Below are positions 36,052 through 44,748 of a stretch of DNA of 64,000 nucleotides, piece by piece. The notes beneath the pieces are model-generated. The model was given only the letters and a program-made list of their open reading frames with translations. It had not been told where the DNA came from and searched no databases. The DNA comes from Pedococcus sp. 5OH_020 (GTDB lineage Bacteria > Actinomycetota > Actinomycetes > Actinomycetales > Dermatophilaceae): NCBI RefSeq assembly GCF_027812955.1, contig NZ_JAPYZV010000007.1:124001-188000 (forward strand). Reading direction: 5' to 3'. Made by a program: the position numbers and the translations under genes. Each line of letters begins with the position of its first letter. Within the stretch, counting starts at the first letter, position 1.

Positions 36052-36622
36052 GGCTTGTCCCTTCATGCGGATGCCCGACGGGGGACGTGAGGCGGCATGC
36101 CGGACGTGCGGGTCAGGCCCACCCATCATCGTGACACGGCCCGACCGCAAGGTCCTCGGTCCCATGACGTACGCCGGTCGCCGATGTGGGCGCGCAAAGG
36201 GTCCTGAGGCCGCACGAGCCGTTCGGCCAGTCTGAGCCGCCGGGCCGAGTCGGGTTGCGCCGATGGGAAACTACCGGGTGGATCCCTGACTTCGGGGGCG
36301 GCTTGGTGGGGCGCCGCCTCCCCACGTTTCGTACTGCCCTCCGAGTGCGCGGCCGCATTGTTGCTCATGAAGGCGGGTGGCTGCCTCGTCCACCTCGACC
36401 CATTTTCAGGCGTGCCCTACCCCCGGATACTTGCTGGGGCAACCGGTGTTCAACATGCCCATGCTGGTGAATGGTGGTCGCCAGCGCGCAGGTGTCCGGC
36501 GCGAAGGCCTCGGCGAGGCGCCGATACATGACGGGCGCCATGGTCCAACGTGATGATCGCGGCGGCGCGCCTGTGGTCATACGGCCCTTATCTCTCTCCG
36601 AGAACGTGCCGGGATGAGGTGC
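36052..36622. other. Region without a convincing gene
   Basis: Open frames here are short and of poor quality. One minus-strand frame at 36365-36580 (LAEAFAPDTCALATTIHQHG) might be debris, but I cannot link it to a family. Confidence 0.35.
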
Positions 36623-37138
36623 TTAGCCGCCAAGGGCCTGGCACAGGTCCTCCTCGGTCCCCTTCACGCTGGAGGACACGACGCGATCGTCCGCTGCGAC
36701 GTCGTAGGTGAACTGGCCGTGGATCAGCCACAGACCCACCCGGCCGGTGGCCGGGCTGGGCACCGGCGCGGCGATGAGGTTGGGTCCGGTGCCGCGGGTG
36801 GTGTGCGTGCCGTTGGCGTAGTAGGTGATGTGCAGGCTGCCGGGGTAGTTCAGGGCCAGCTGGGTGCCGGTGTCCTCGTTGGTCAGGACGCCGCGGTACT
36901 GGGAGGCGATGTCGCTCTCCCGGGATACGCCGGCCGAGGTGGCGTCGAAGGTGAGCACCGTCACTTTGCCGCTTTCCTGCAGCCGCACCGGGAAGGCGCA
37001 CCAGCCGGTGTACACGTCGTCGGAGCTCACGTCGAAGACGTCCCGACTTGGCTGGGCTGCTTGGGCGGCGGGGATCAGGCAGACCATGGCGGCGGCCGTT
37101 GCGGTCGCGGTGGTGGCAATGCGCAATGGGTGAAACAT
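36623..37138 (-). CDS. Predicted exported protein of unknown family
   Basis: 171 residues with a clear signal peptide (IATTATATAAAMVCLIPAAQ, cleavage after AQA). The mature protein is beta-rich with two Cys, one in YTGWCAFPVRL and one near the end (EEDLCQALGG). Its layout (N-terminal C-F-V segment, TNEDTG turn, GQFTYD strand, C-terminal L-C-x-A-L) resembles the exported protein at 38374, so the two are probably distant paralogues. Extracellular role unknown. Confidence 0.75.
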   Translation of the reverse strand: MFHPLRIATTATATAAAMVCLIPAAQAAQPSRDVFDVSSDDVYTGWCAFPVRLQESGKVTVLTFDATSAGVSRESDIASQYRGVLTNEDTGTQLALNYPGSLHITYYANGTHTTRGTGPNLIAAPVPSPATGRVGLWLIHGQFTYDVAADDRVVSSSVKGTEEDLCQALGG

Positions 37139-37275
37139 GGCGAGTCCTCATCGTCGGCTGTTCGGGCGGATTGTCGTTGGTGGGCAATTCCAAAGGGTGC
37201 GCTTGGGATGGTCGGCGGCGGGGTAGGTATCGGCCATGCGCCCGGCAAGCGGGCGGTGTGAAGCCGACCCCGCGA

Positions 37276-37968
37276 TCAGCCCTGTAGCCCGGGCGTGACG
37301 GTGAGGGTTGTCGCGTTGGTCAGGTCGACTGCGGCGCCGAAGACGTCGGTGCCGACGATGCGGAGCATCACGTGGTGGGTGCCTGGGGTCAGCGGGTGCA
37401 GGAGTGCGACCCAACCATGAGCGACGGAGAACGCCGGCTGCGCTGGCACGCCGAGGATGTTGTCCGCGGGCAGGTCTAGGGCCAGCAGGCTGGTCTCCAC
37501 CTGCGTCAGGGGTGTAGGCACACCGTCGAGGGTCAGGGCGATCATGGTGAACCCCTCGTCGGCTGCTCGGGCACACGCCCGTAGTGCAGCCTCGTTGGCT
37601 CCGTAGAACGGTGGCGGTTCCAGGGTGCTGCACTCGGAGCTCTCTGCGGTAATGAGGACCGGCGTTCCGGGGCTGACCGTGCAGGCCACCGTTGCCGCGC
37701 CCAGCGGCGTGAAGGGGGCCACGATTGCCCCCATGTGCACGCACGGGTCACCGCCTGCGAACGGGTTCTGCGGGGTTGGGGTGTCCAGGACCACCTGCCA
37801 GAGGGAGCCGAGGGCATCGCCGACCTTGTGCTCTGGTGCCGCGTCCGCGGGCAGGGCCGTGGATCCAAAGCCGACGGCCAATGTCGTCAGGACGGCGCCC
37901 AGCATTCGACGGGCGCGACGCCTGGCCGCATCGTTAGACCCCTGCGCTTTCACAGTGACTGTGATCAT
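37276..37968 (-). CDS. Predicted exported protein, function unknown
   Basis: 230 residues from the ATG at 37968 with AGGACC upstream. After RRRARRMLGAVLTTLAVGFG comes a signal-peptide-like hydrophobic stretch ending LPADA. The mature part holds four Cys (GDPCVHMG, VACTVSPG, SSECSTLE, LRACARAADEG) and a beta-sandwich-like end (LTPGTHHVMLRIVGTDVF). No family recognised; it is divergent from the exported protein at 38374. Confidence 0.7.
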   Translation of the reverse strand: MITVTVKAQGSNDAARRRARRMLGAVLTTLAVGFGSTALPADAAPEHKVGDALGSLWQVVLDTPTPQNPFAGGDPCVHMGAIVAPFTPLGAATVACTVSPGTPVLITAESSECSTLEPPPFYGANEAALRACARAADEGFTMIALTLDGVPTPLTQVETSLLALDLPADNILGVPAQPAFSVAHGWVALLHPLTPGTHHVMLRIVGTDVFGAAVDLTNATTLTVTPGLQG

Positions 37969-38373
37969 GGGTTGTGGTCCTATCGGTGGGACGTCGAAGG
38001 CGCAACGGAGTGCTGCGCACAGATCCGCTGCGGAATCGGCCCAGCGAAGGACCTGCCAGACACCGGTAGACCCCTCGTGCGGCCTACAGCGGTGCACCGT
38101 TCGCCGACCTTGCTGGTTCAGCTCCTTTGGGTGGCCTGGAGCGAATTTGGCGTCAGTACGCGACGGTCCTCCACGCCGACAGCCCGCACTTCCGCCAGAA
38201 GGCGTAGATGCCGCCACGGTGGCTGAAGTCTTCTGCCCTTGATGCCTTGCTGCCTTGGTGCCTTGTAACGGCAATCGGCACTCTTGGACCCCTTGTTGCT
38301 TCTCGATCATCGGAGGACAGTTCGATGGGTCGCGTGCGCGACGTGCAGACCGAGTGAACACGAGGTGACGGCC
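37969..38373. other. Divergent intergenic region between two exported-protein genes
   Basis: 405 bases separating the divergent genes at 37968 and 38374. Apart from the four-unit eight-base repeat at 38237-38268 I see no gene or known element. Upstream frames in both directions are of low coding quality. Confidence 0.45.
38237..38268 (+). repeat. Four-unit 8-bp tandem repeat
   Basis: CCTTGATG, CCTTGCTG, CCTTGGTG and CCTTGTAA follow one another without gaps (consensus CCTTGNTG), about 105 bases before the exported-protein start at 38374. It could be a phase-variable or protein-binding element, or chance. Confidence 0.6.
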
Positions 38374-38892
38374 ATGTCGTTGCACAGGATCTTGATGGCT
38401 GCGACATCCGCCGGGCTGCTTGCAGCCGTGACGATCGGGGCTGAGCCTGCATCGGCTGGGCTGGTCGGTGGCGGTGGGAAGCCGAGTCCACGCGTGTTTG
38501 TCGAGTCAGGGCTGCCGGTCACGTTCCCGGCGGGCGCCGCTTGCCCCTTCGCCGTCACGATCTCGGAGGTGCTGAACAACGAGTTCGCGCGTACGTTCCC
38601 CAACGGCAACATCCTGGTCACGGGCCAGTTCGTGGTCACCGTGACCAATGATGCGACGGCAAAGAGCGTGGTGCGGGACATTTCCGGTCCCGTGCTGTTC
38701 ACCAGCGGACCCAGCGGTGAGCAGGTGGCGGTGTTCACCGGGACGTCCCTCTCGCCGGTCTTTGCTGGGCACGACGACACGGGCACGCTGGGTCAGGGTG
38801 TCTTCGTCTTCCATGGCCCCGCCGTGTTCACCGACAACCAGCTCACCCGCGTATCAGGGGCGGTCGAGAACCTCTGCGCGACGCTTGCCTGA
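38374..38892 (+). CDS. Predicted exported protein of unknown family
   Basis: 172 residues from the ATG at 38374 (GAGGTGA upstream). Signal peptide LMAATSAGLLAAVTIGAEPA ending PASA. Mature part: GAACPFAVTI, TVTNDATAKSVVRDISGP and an end VSGAVENLCATLA, a two-Cys beta-sandwich-like protein parallel in layout to the one at 36623-37138. Function unknown. Confidence 0.75.
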   Translation: MSLHRILMAATSAGLLAAVTIGAEPASAGLVGGGGKPSPRVFVESGLPVTFPAGAACPFAVTISEVLNNEFARTFPNGNILVTGQFVVTVTNDATAKSVVRDISGPVLFTSGPSGEQVAVFTGTSLSPVFAGHDDTGTLGQGVFVFHGPAVFTDNQLTRVSGAVENLCATLA

Positions 38893-39025
38893 CGTGCCCC
38901 GGACACCCTTGCGCGAGGCGCCTCCGGCGCCCACCGGGATGAGGGTGCGGACGCTCGTGAATGGTCTGCCGGTCGGGGCCAGCGCCCCTCAAGTGAGCTC
39001 CTCACCGGAGAATGGAGAAGAAGAA

Positions 39026-39442
39026 ATGGCCGTAGCAGAAACCGAACGCACCATTCGGGGATATCTCGATGCGTTGCTCAGTGGCGGTGACTTCGCCGAC
39101 TTCTTTGCACAGGATGTCGTGTGGACCACGATGGAGACCGGCGAAGAACTCCAGGGTCGCGAGGCAGTGCGTGACTTCATCGTTGCCTTGCACCGAGAGC
39201 TTTTCGACGCATCACCCGAGCTGGGGACGTTGACCACGGCCGATGGGGCCGCAGCACTGGAGGCTGTCTTCGTCGGTAAGCACATTGCGGAGTTCGCAGG
39301 GATCCCGGCGACCGGCGCCGCCGTGCGACTGCCGTATTCCGTGTCCTACGACCTCTCCGACGACAAGATCACCGCGCTGGGTGCCTATTTCCCCATCTTG
39401 GCCCTGGCCCAACAGCTGAGGGATGCAACTGTCCCCGTATAG
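39026..39442 (+). CDS. SnoaL-like/NTF2-fold protein
   Basis: 138 residues from the ATG at 39026 with GGAGAAG upstream. TIRGYLDALLSGGDFADFF, DVVWTTMETGEELQGREAVR and VGKHIAEFAGIPATGAAVRL are characteristic of SnoaL-like polyketide cyclase/ester-cyclase relatives, small cone-shaped alpha+beta proteins that bind hydrophobic ligands. Catalytic role unknown. Confidence 0.75.
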   Translation: MAVAETERTIRGYLDALLSGGDFADFFAQDVVWTTMETGEELQGREAVRDFIVALHRELFDASPELGTLTTADGAAALEAVFVGKHIAEFAGIPATGAAVRLPYSVSYDLSDDKITALGAYFPILALAQQLRDATVPV

Positions 39443-39627
39443 CGATCACCACGTCGGAATGCAGCGCCAAGACACGCGTCGCGCCTTGCCGCCATTGGTG
39501 TCTGGCCTCCACGCCTCGCGCCGGCACCAGGCCGCTCTCGTAGGCATTGCTCGCGTGAGCGGGAACTGGGCATGTGCGGCCCTCGCGCCGGGCTGGGCTC
39601 TCGACACAGGGAGGCCGGAGGTCGCCG

Positions 39628-40563
39628 ATGAAGAGCCTCAAGATCACCGTGGTCGGCGCCTGGTGCGCCATCCTCATGTTCCCAACCTTTCTTGTCGGCG
39701 GGATCTTGCTGTCCTCTGGCGGCGCGAGTGACCTCCTTGCCCAGACCGGCAAGCCTGGACCGGCATGGCTGGCCGCCGTCGCTTCGGACAGTGGGTTCGC
39801 GGCCGGCGCCTGGCTTCTGATCCTGACGGGGTACCTCGTCATGGTCGCGTTCGCGCTGGAGAATCAGATCCGGCCGATCTACTCCGAGCAGTTCTTGGCG
39901 GTGGGCCGAACACCTTCGTCGTCGCCCACGAGCTGGCGCACCAGTAGTGCGGCGACAGCCTCGCGTTGTACCGCTGGCGCGACATCTGGCTGCTGGAACT
40001 TCACCATCGGCGACCCGGGCAGGACGGACCTGTTCGACGGACGGGTCTACGAGCGCGGCGCGCTGACCTTGCAGGCGCTGCCCATCACCGTCGGGGACCA
40101 GGCGTTCTTCAGCATCCTTCGCAACTGGGCCGCAGGGCAGCGCGGTGGCAACGTCACCACCGCGCAGTTCGTGGCGCTGGCGGAGCGGATCTCCGGACAG
40201 CAGCCTGATGCACTGTTCCAGGCGTGGCTGTACTCGCCGACCAAGCCGCCGATGCCCGGCGCCGCGGGGACCACCTCGGCGGCGACCGGTTCAGCCGGCG
40301 CTGGCTCCAGGCGCGCGCGAACCGCCTTCAGGAGCTCCCGGGCCACAGGGCCGAAACGCGGCGGCGGCTGTACGCCGAGCGCCCCTTGCGCTCGGCCACC
40401 TCTGCTTGTGGCCACCTCTGTCAAAGCACCTTTCCTCGAGCAACGTCGCAGCGCTACGGCAATGTGCGGCCCGAAGGGAGGGCCTCAGCCGGCACCGAGG
40501 GCATGCCCGAGGCGTCCCGTCATGGCAAGTGCGAACACGGTGTGGTCACCGCTCCAATGTTGA
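39628..40563 (+). CDS. Chimeric frame: membrane-protein N-terminus joined to peptidase debris
   Basis: The ATG at 39628 has GGAGG upstream. The first ~85 residues have two membrane helices (VVGAWCAILMFPTFLVGGIL and AAGAWLLILTGYLVMVAFAL) and could be a real N-terminus. From about 39900 the frame runs through a broken M1 peptidase gene and then into low-quality sequence to the stop at 40563. Probably the product of a recombination or deletion rather than a functional 311-residue protein. Confidence 0.35.
   Translation: MKSLKITVVGAWCAILMFPTFLVGGILLSSGGASDLLAQTGKPGPAWLAAVASDSGFAAGAWLLILTGYLVMVAFALENQIRPIYSEQFLAVGRTPSSSPTSWRTSSAATASRCTAGATSGCWNFTIGDPGRTDLFDGRVYERGALTLQALPITVGDQAFFSILRNWAAGQRGGNVTTAQFVALAERISGQQPDALFQAWLYSPTKPPMPGAAGTTSAATGSAGAGSRRARTAFRSSRATGPKRGGGCTPSAPCARPPLLVATSVKAPFLEQRRSATAMCGPKGGPQPAPRACPRRPVMASANTVWSPLQC
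39900..40250 (+). pseudogene. M1 family metallopeptidase remnant
   Basis: One frame reads TFVVAHELAHQ, a TAG at 39945-39947 where Trp is expected, then CGDSLALYRWRDIWLLEL. This is the HExxH...W-YGD...W-DIW-NE active-site block of M1 aminopeptidases. A second frame (from ~39996) continues FTIGDPGRTDLFDGRVYERG and ALAERISGQQPDALFQAWLY, the family C-terminal part. The stop codon, the frameshift and a missing segment including the second zinc Glu region show it is dead; the N-terminal half is absent. Confidence 0.8.
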
Positions 40564-41313
40564 TCTCCCTGAAGGTGTCATAAGAGCTGGCGCCATTACC
40601 AGGAGCCCCCAGAGAGCGCAGAGGATGGACCAGGTCCGACTGAAGCTTCCCTGGGTTGGGTGCCACGCCCAGGACACGATCCCCAGGTACACAGCGGCCA
40701 GGCCAGCGCATGAGCCCATGAGCAGCCGTCCCCGCGGCCACAGGGCTGCTGCCGCCACCAGTCCGAGGAGAGCCACACCGAACGCGCCCTGCACCGAGTA
40801 GTGATCGGTACCGACGGTGATGTCCCCGTCGATTAGGTTCTGACGGTTGAGGCTCCACATGGCTATCGCGTAGACCATCCATGGAATCGCCCCGAGCACG
40901 AGCGGCACGAGGAGCGGGCTGATCGGCCCGGCTTGCACTGCGGGCCGCCGCGGCAACGGCAGGCCAGCGATGACGACAAGCTCCAGTGCGATGACGAGCG
41001 CCCAAAATGCCAGTTGCCACTCCATGGCGACAACCGCCGAGAGAAGGAGAGCAACACCTGCTATAGACAGCTGCCCGACGACGGGAGCAAGGTAAGCCCG
41101 GCCTCGTATCGCCACCACCGCGAACGGAACGCCGACGAACAGCGTCATGTATAGGCCCCACCCGGCCTCGAGGACCTGCGGCCACTCAGGGTCCCAAGTG
41201 ACAGACAGATCGACGACCCCGAACCCCGGGAAGGTCAACCAAGTCACAGCAAAGAATCCAGCGAGAACTCGACGTACGACATCCACAGAGCGCGTGACGG
41301 CCCAGGTTGTCAC
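40546..41313 (-). CDS. Polytopic membrane protein, function unknown
   Basis: 255 residues from GTG 41313 with GGGACG upstream. Six to seven hydrophobic helices (VLAGFFAVTWLTFPGFGVVD, FWALVIALELVVIAGLPL, AFGVALLGLVAAAALW and others) with short polar loops. No family motif recognised. Stands alone, convergent with the debris region at 39.9-40.5 kb. Confidence 0.7.
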   Translation of the reverse strand: MTTWAVTRSVDVVRRVLAGFFAVTWLTFPGFGVVDLSVTWDPEWPQVLEAGWGLYMTLFVGVPFAVVAIRGRAYLAPVVGQLSIAGVALLLSAVVAMEWQLAFWALVIALELVVIAGLPLPRRPAVQAGPISPLLVPLVLGAIPWMVYAIAMWSLNRQNLIDGDITVGTDHYSVQGAFGVALLGLVAAAALWPRGRLLMGSCAGLAAVYLGIVSWAWHPTQGSFSRTWSILCALWGLLVMAPALMTPSGRSTLER

Positions 41314-41853
41314 CGTCCCAGCATGCCAGGGCTCCCGCCAGAATGTCTCTCCTCCGTGGTGGTCGCCTCTGTCAGCCGGTGAGGGCCGTCGGCCACGAGT
41401 TCGTGGAACGGGTCCGCGACAGCCGCTCGGCGAAGTGGCCGAGGCGACTGCGGAGTGGCAGCGAGCGCTTTGTGGAGCACTTGTCGACGGCGCTCGAAGA
41501 CAGCTCCACGCCCCCCCACCGCCGGCTACTCTGGCCGCTGCTGTCGACTACCACCCGCTCGGCCACGGTCCTCGTGCGCCCAGCCTCCACGCGCTGCGCG
41601 TACGTGGATGGGCTGGTCATACAGAAGTACTGGCGCCATGGTTGATATGGGCGCACAAGCGCGACGGGCCGCATAGCAAGACACCCCTGCCCGGCGGGCA
41701 CGGAACGTCCGGCTCTGCTTACCGGATCTGCCCCGATGAGCCGGCGTCGCGAAGATGCCCCACCCGCCGACTAACTGGCCCGCGGCTATGGACTCAGCGC
41801 TCTGGGACTTTCGCCTCTTATCGGGCCTCCACTGGCTTGGTCAGGCTAGCTGC
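41314..41853. other. Region without a convincing gene
   Basis: 540 bases between divergent membrane-protein genes. Frames are open on both strands because of high GC, but none has sensible composition or a recognisable domain; no RNA gene seen. Confidence 0.4.
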
Positions 41854-42732
41854 ATGAAGATGATCAGCGAAACGAACGCCTCAACTGCTCCGAGGCGCGG
41901 CGGCCCCGCACTCCCGTCCCAGAGCCGCGCCTCCACGCTTGTCGTCGCGATGGGCATCGTCGCCTCCTCGCTGTACGCGCTCGTGGCCGACGACCCATAC
42001 CGGGGCTTGGCGCACGAGACAGCGCTCGCCGCTGTCGCCCAGGATGTGTTCAGCGTCGTGGTCGCGGCCGTGCTCCTCATTCTGGCGCGCCGCACCTCCG
42101 CTCGGGCGCACCTAATCCGGTTGGGACTTCTTGCCTATGTCGCCTACAGCTACACCATCTACTTGATTGGTGTACCGATGAACCGGATCTTCCTCATCTA
42201 CGTCGTCTTGGTCATCACCTCCGGAGCGTCCTTCCTCTACGGGTTGCTACGACTACGCCCAACAGCATGGCCCCGTGTGGCCAACCGGCGTCTTGAGCGC
42301 GGGACCGGATGGATGCTGCTGGTGGTGGCCGGGCTCTTTGCCGGACTGTGGCTCAGCGCGCTGTTGCCCTTCGCGCTGGGCGGTGTAGCACCCCGCCCCC
42401 CAGGGCCAGGTGGCGTTGCCTACCCCGTCTACATTCTGGACCTCGTGGTCGTGCTGCCCTGCATCGCCGCGGTTGGTCGACTGCTCCTGCTTCATCGGCC
42501 CATCGCCGGACCCCTCGCCACGGTGGCGCTGATCAAGATGGTCACCCTATTCGCAGCGCTCTGGACCGGGGTCGCAGTCACATTTATCGACCACGGTCAG
42601 GTGACGCTGAACGCTGACGCGGGACCCAGCCTCCTGCTCCTCCTGATCAGCGTCGTGGTGGCCGGCAAGTGGCTACGGTCCCTATCCCCCGACGAAGGCA
42701 CCTACATTCGCCCCACTCTTTGGGGCTCGTGA
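41854..42732 (+). CDS. Polytopic membrane protein, function unknown
   Basis: 292 residues from the ATG at 41854, the first Met close to the conserved-looking part; no strong ribosome site. Seven to eight hydrophobic helices (STLVVAMGIVASSLYALVAD, LIRLGLLAYVAYSYTIYLIG, GWMLLVVAGLFAGLWLSALL and others). No family recognised; a sensor or transporter role cannot be told apart. Confidence 0.7.
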   Translation: MKMISETNASTAPRRGGPALPSQSRASTLVVAMGIVASSLYALVADDPYRGLAHETALAAVAQDVFSVVVAAVLLILARRTSARAHLIRLGLLAYVAYSYTIYLIGVPMNRIFLIYVVLVITSGASFLYGLLRLRPTAWPRVANRRLERGTGWMLLVVAGLFAGLWLSALLPFALGGVAPRPPGPGGVAYPVYILDLVVVLPCIAAVGRLLLLHRPIAGPLATVALIKMVTLFAALWTGVAVTFIDHGQVTLNADAGPSLLLLLISVVVAGKWLRSLSPDEGTYIRPTLWGS

Positions 42733-42879
42733 TGCCCAGCAGGCCCGAGAGCACTCACAGGCCACGCGATGCGGTCGCTGCGGGTCCTGAGCTTATGCCC
42801 CTGGGCCCACCGCTCCGGGACCTTCGCCCCTAGCCGCTGACGACGCTCGCGGGCAGGCTCAACGTAGGAGGTGATGGTG

Positions 42880-43278
42880 ATGTTCACCATTCGAAATATG
42901 GGCGGGGTCGCCCTGTTCCTGGCCGGCAGCACTTGGCTGTGGCTCACTCCCATGTTCGCAACTAAGGGAGTGACCACGTCGGGATTCCTCTGGTCGGCCA
43001 CCCGGGCGTTGAGCCTGCTGGCCATCGTCGGCTTCAGCGTGGCGACCGTAGGGCTATTCGCCCGCCAACCATGGTGGGAGACCACTGCTATCGGCTCCGC
43101 AGCGGTTGGCCTACTGGCGCTAGTTCCCTACTGGTTCGCTGGCACGCAAGGGGGTGAAACCACCGGGACCGTGGCCTGGAACGCCTTGGTTCACGTGCTC
43201 ATGGTTGCAGGCATCACCACGTTGCTTCTCGTGCCGCAGCTGGAGCGCTGGGTCCAACACCAAGTCATGCCTGGATGA
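42880..43278 (+). CDS. Small membrane protein, function unknown
   Basis: 132 residues. GGAGG at 42867-42871 favours the ATG at 42880 over the GTG/ATG codons just before it. Four hydrophobic helices (MGGVALFLAGSTWLWLTPMF, ATRALSLLAIVGFSVATVGL, IGSAAVGLLALVPYW, VHVLMVAGITTLLLVPQL). Same strand as, and 147 bases after, the previous membrane-protein gene. No family recognised. Confidence 0.7.
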   Translation: MFTIRNMGGVALFLAGSTWLWLTPMFATKGVTTSGFLWSATRALSLLAIVGFSVATVGLFARQPWWETTAIGSAAVGLLALVPYWFAGTQGGETTGTVAWNALVHVLMVAGITTLLLVPQLERWVQHQVMPG

Positions 43279-43287
43279 CAAGCCCGC

Positions 43288-43650
43288 TCATGCCGCGATC
43301 CGCTGCGTTCCCGTCCATCCGCGCCGACCTTCTGGCCCCAATCCGAGATCGCGCACGACCCGGTAGTACCGGCGGCGTTGATGGACGTGGAAGCGTCGCC
43401 GGGCCTCGGCCGTGTAGGCGATCCCTCCCCGGCCGGCGAGCCACTCCGGGTCGAATCGGTAGCGCCACCAGCGCCGCTGGCCGTCGCGGAAGGCAACGCC
43501 AGGTTCCGGAGCTTGTTCAGGCGACCGCGCACCGTCGACTCGGGGACCCGCCTCTCGTTGGCTAGTTCGCCACGGTCTTTCCCTAGACCCCGGGGAGCCT
43601 TCGGTATGGCCTTCGGCCCCTTGACCTTCCCCGGGCGACCGAGCTGAAGA
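43288..43650 (-). pseudogene. Frameshifted small HTH-like gene
   Basis: The minus strand reads GELANERRVPESTVRGRLNK LRNLA in one frame and then, one base out of step near 43494, FRDGQRRWWRYRFDPEWLAG and EARRRFHVHQRRRYYRVVRD to a TGA at 43288-43290. The two halves join without loss as LRNLAF-RDGQ, so a small indel (or sequencing error) split one gene. The first part looks like a helix-turn-helix. Family not recognised; the beginning of the gene is unclear. Confidence 0.55.
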
Positions 43651-43683
43651 AGCCGGGGCCTGAGCGGCCTTACAGCGGTTGGG

Positions 43684-44112
43684 TCAAGGGCTCGCTGGGG
43701 CGGGTGAGCTTAGCTCCGTGGTCCTGGCCGCCAGCAAGAAACTGGCCGCGACGACGCCCAGCAGGGAGACCGGCAGCCCGGCGAAGACCGCGAGGGTGTC
43801 CTGCCAGCCCTCTTGAGCGAACCCCTTAGTGGCGACTGCGAGGATTGCCACAGCGAGTACGAAGAGGGAGAAGACTCCAAGCAGAAGGACCGCTCTTTGG
43901 CGAGGCATAAGAGCGATTCCGACGGCCGGCAGGAGAAGGATCACAAGGACGCCATTGGGTGCCTTCGCGAAGTCGAAGCCGGACTGTGCCAGGATCGCCA
44001 CGTACTTCACGAGGCCGAGCGCAAGCATCGCGCCAGTGGCGAACACCAGCAGTCGACGCCAGCGCGGGGCTAGCGATCCTGTGGATCCCACCCGCTTGTT
44101 CGTTCGCGGCAT
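43684..44112 (-). CDS. Small membrane protein, function unknown
   Basis: 142 residues from the ATG at 44112 (AAGGA upstream). Basic N-terminus, then four hydrophobic helices (LLVFATGAMLALGLVKYVAI, GVLVILLLPAVGIALM, AVLLLGVFSLFVLAVAILAV, LAVFAGLPVSLLGVVAASFL). Not recognised as a known family. Confidence 0.65.
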   Translation of the reverse strand: MPRTNKRVGSTGSLAPRWRRLLVFATGAMLALGLVKYVAILAQSGFDFAKAPNGVLVILLLPAVGIALMPRQRAVLLLGVFSLFVLAVAILAVATKGFAQEGWQDTLAVFAGLPVSLLGVVAASFLLAARTTELSSPAPASP

Positions 44113-44220
44113 GATGTCCGGTCCTTCCCTGAGCCCTAAATAAGGACAGCGCAACTGAGCAGCGGGGAGCAAGCGGCGAAAGTACTAGTCTCACCGAGAT
44201 GGTGTCCTGAGTGGGCAACA

Positions 44221-44562
44221 TCATGACGATCCACGCCTCGCAGCACGCGGCCGTTGATCGCCCCGGCGCTTTGGTGCGGGCGGCCTGGGTCGGATGCCTT
44301 GCCGAGTAGCCGGCTTCGTACCAGGCGGCGCGGTCCGCGTCCTTGACCAGAGGCCGCGCGCGACCTGCCGCAGCTCTTGGTCGCTCTCGGGGTTCAACAC
44401 GGTCACGGGTACCCGCTGGCCGAGCGGTCGGACGCCGGGCAACGGCGCCATCTCCTCGAGCAGCGTGTCGACCTCCTTGGCCTGTTGCTCCCGGGCCTGG
44501 TGGCCCACTCGGCGCTCCAGGTCCTCGCGTCCAAGAGCCCTGACCACCTGGCCCCCGCCCAT
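44221..44562 (-). CDS. Small protein of unknown function, possibly frameshifted
   Basis: 113 residues from an ATG at 44562. The first part (MGGGQVVRALGREDLERR, then KEVDTLLEEMAPLPGVRPLG and VTVLNPESDQELRQVARGL) looks protein-like and helical. After about 44345 the quality drops, while the neighbouring frame reads LVKDADRAAWYEAGYSARHP, so a one-base shift may have damaged the gene. No family recognised. Confidence 0.4.
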   Translation of the reverse strand: MGGGQVVRALGREDLERRVGHQAREQQAKEVDTLLEEMAPLPGVRPLGQRVPVTVLNPESDQELRQVARGLWSRTRTAPPGTKPATRQGIRPRPPAPKRRGDQRPRAARRGSS

Positions 44563-44736
44563 GCCGATCAACCGGCAGGCTCGCCGGGTACCCGTCCTCC
44601 CGGCCCACCAACGGCGCAGTCTTAGTCCGCGGCCGTCGCACCCGCGACTTCGGGTGAGGTCATCGGCTCGGCCCTGCACGGGCGACCTACGCCGGCCGAC
44701 GGGAACCTCGCGGTCGAGAGGGCGTCCATCTGCGCC

Positions 44737-44742
44737 TAGGCT
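44737..44742 (+). promoter_or_regulatory. -10 box of a leaderless promoter
   Basis: TAGGCT fits TANNNT and ends six bases before the GTG start of the kinase-like gene at 44749, which lacks a ribosome site. Confidence 0.5.
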
Positions 44743-44748
44743 GGCGAT

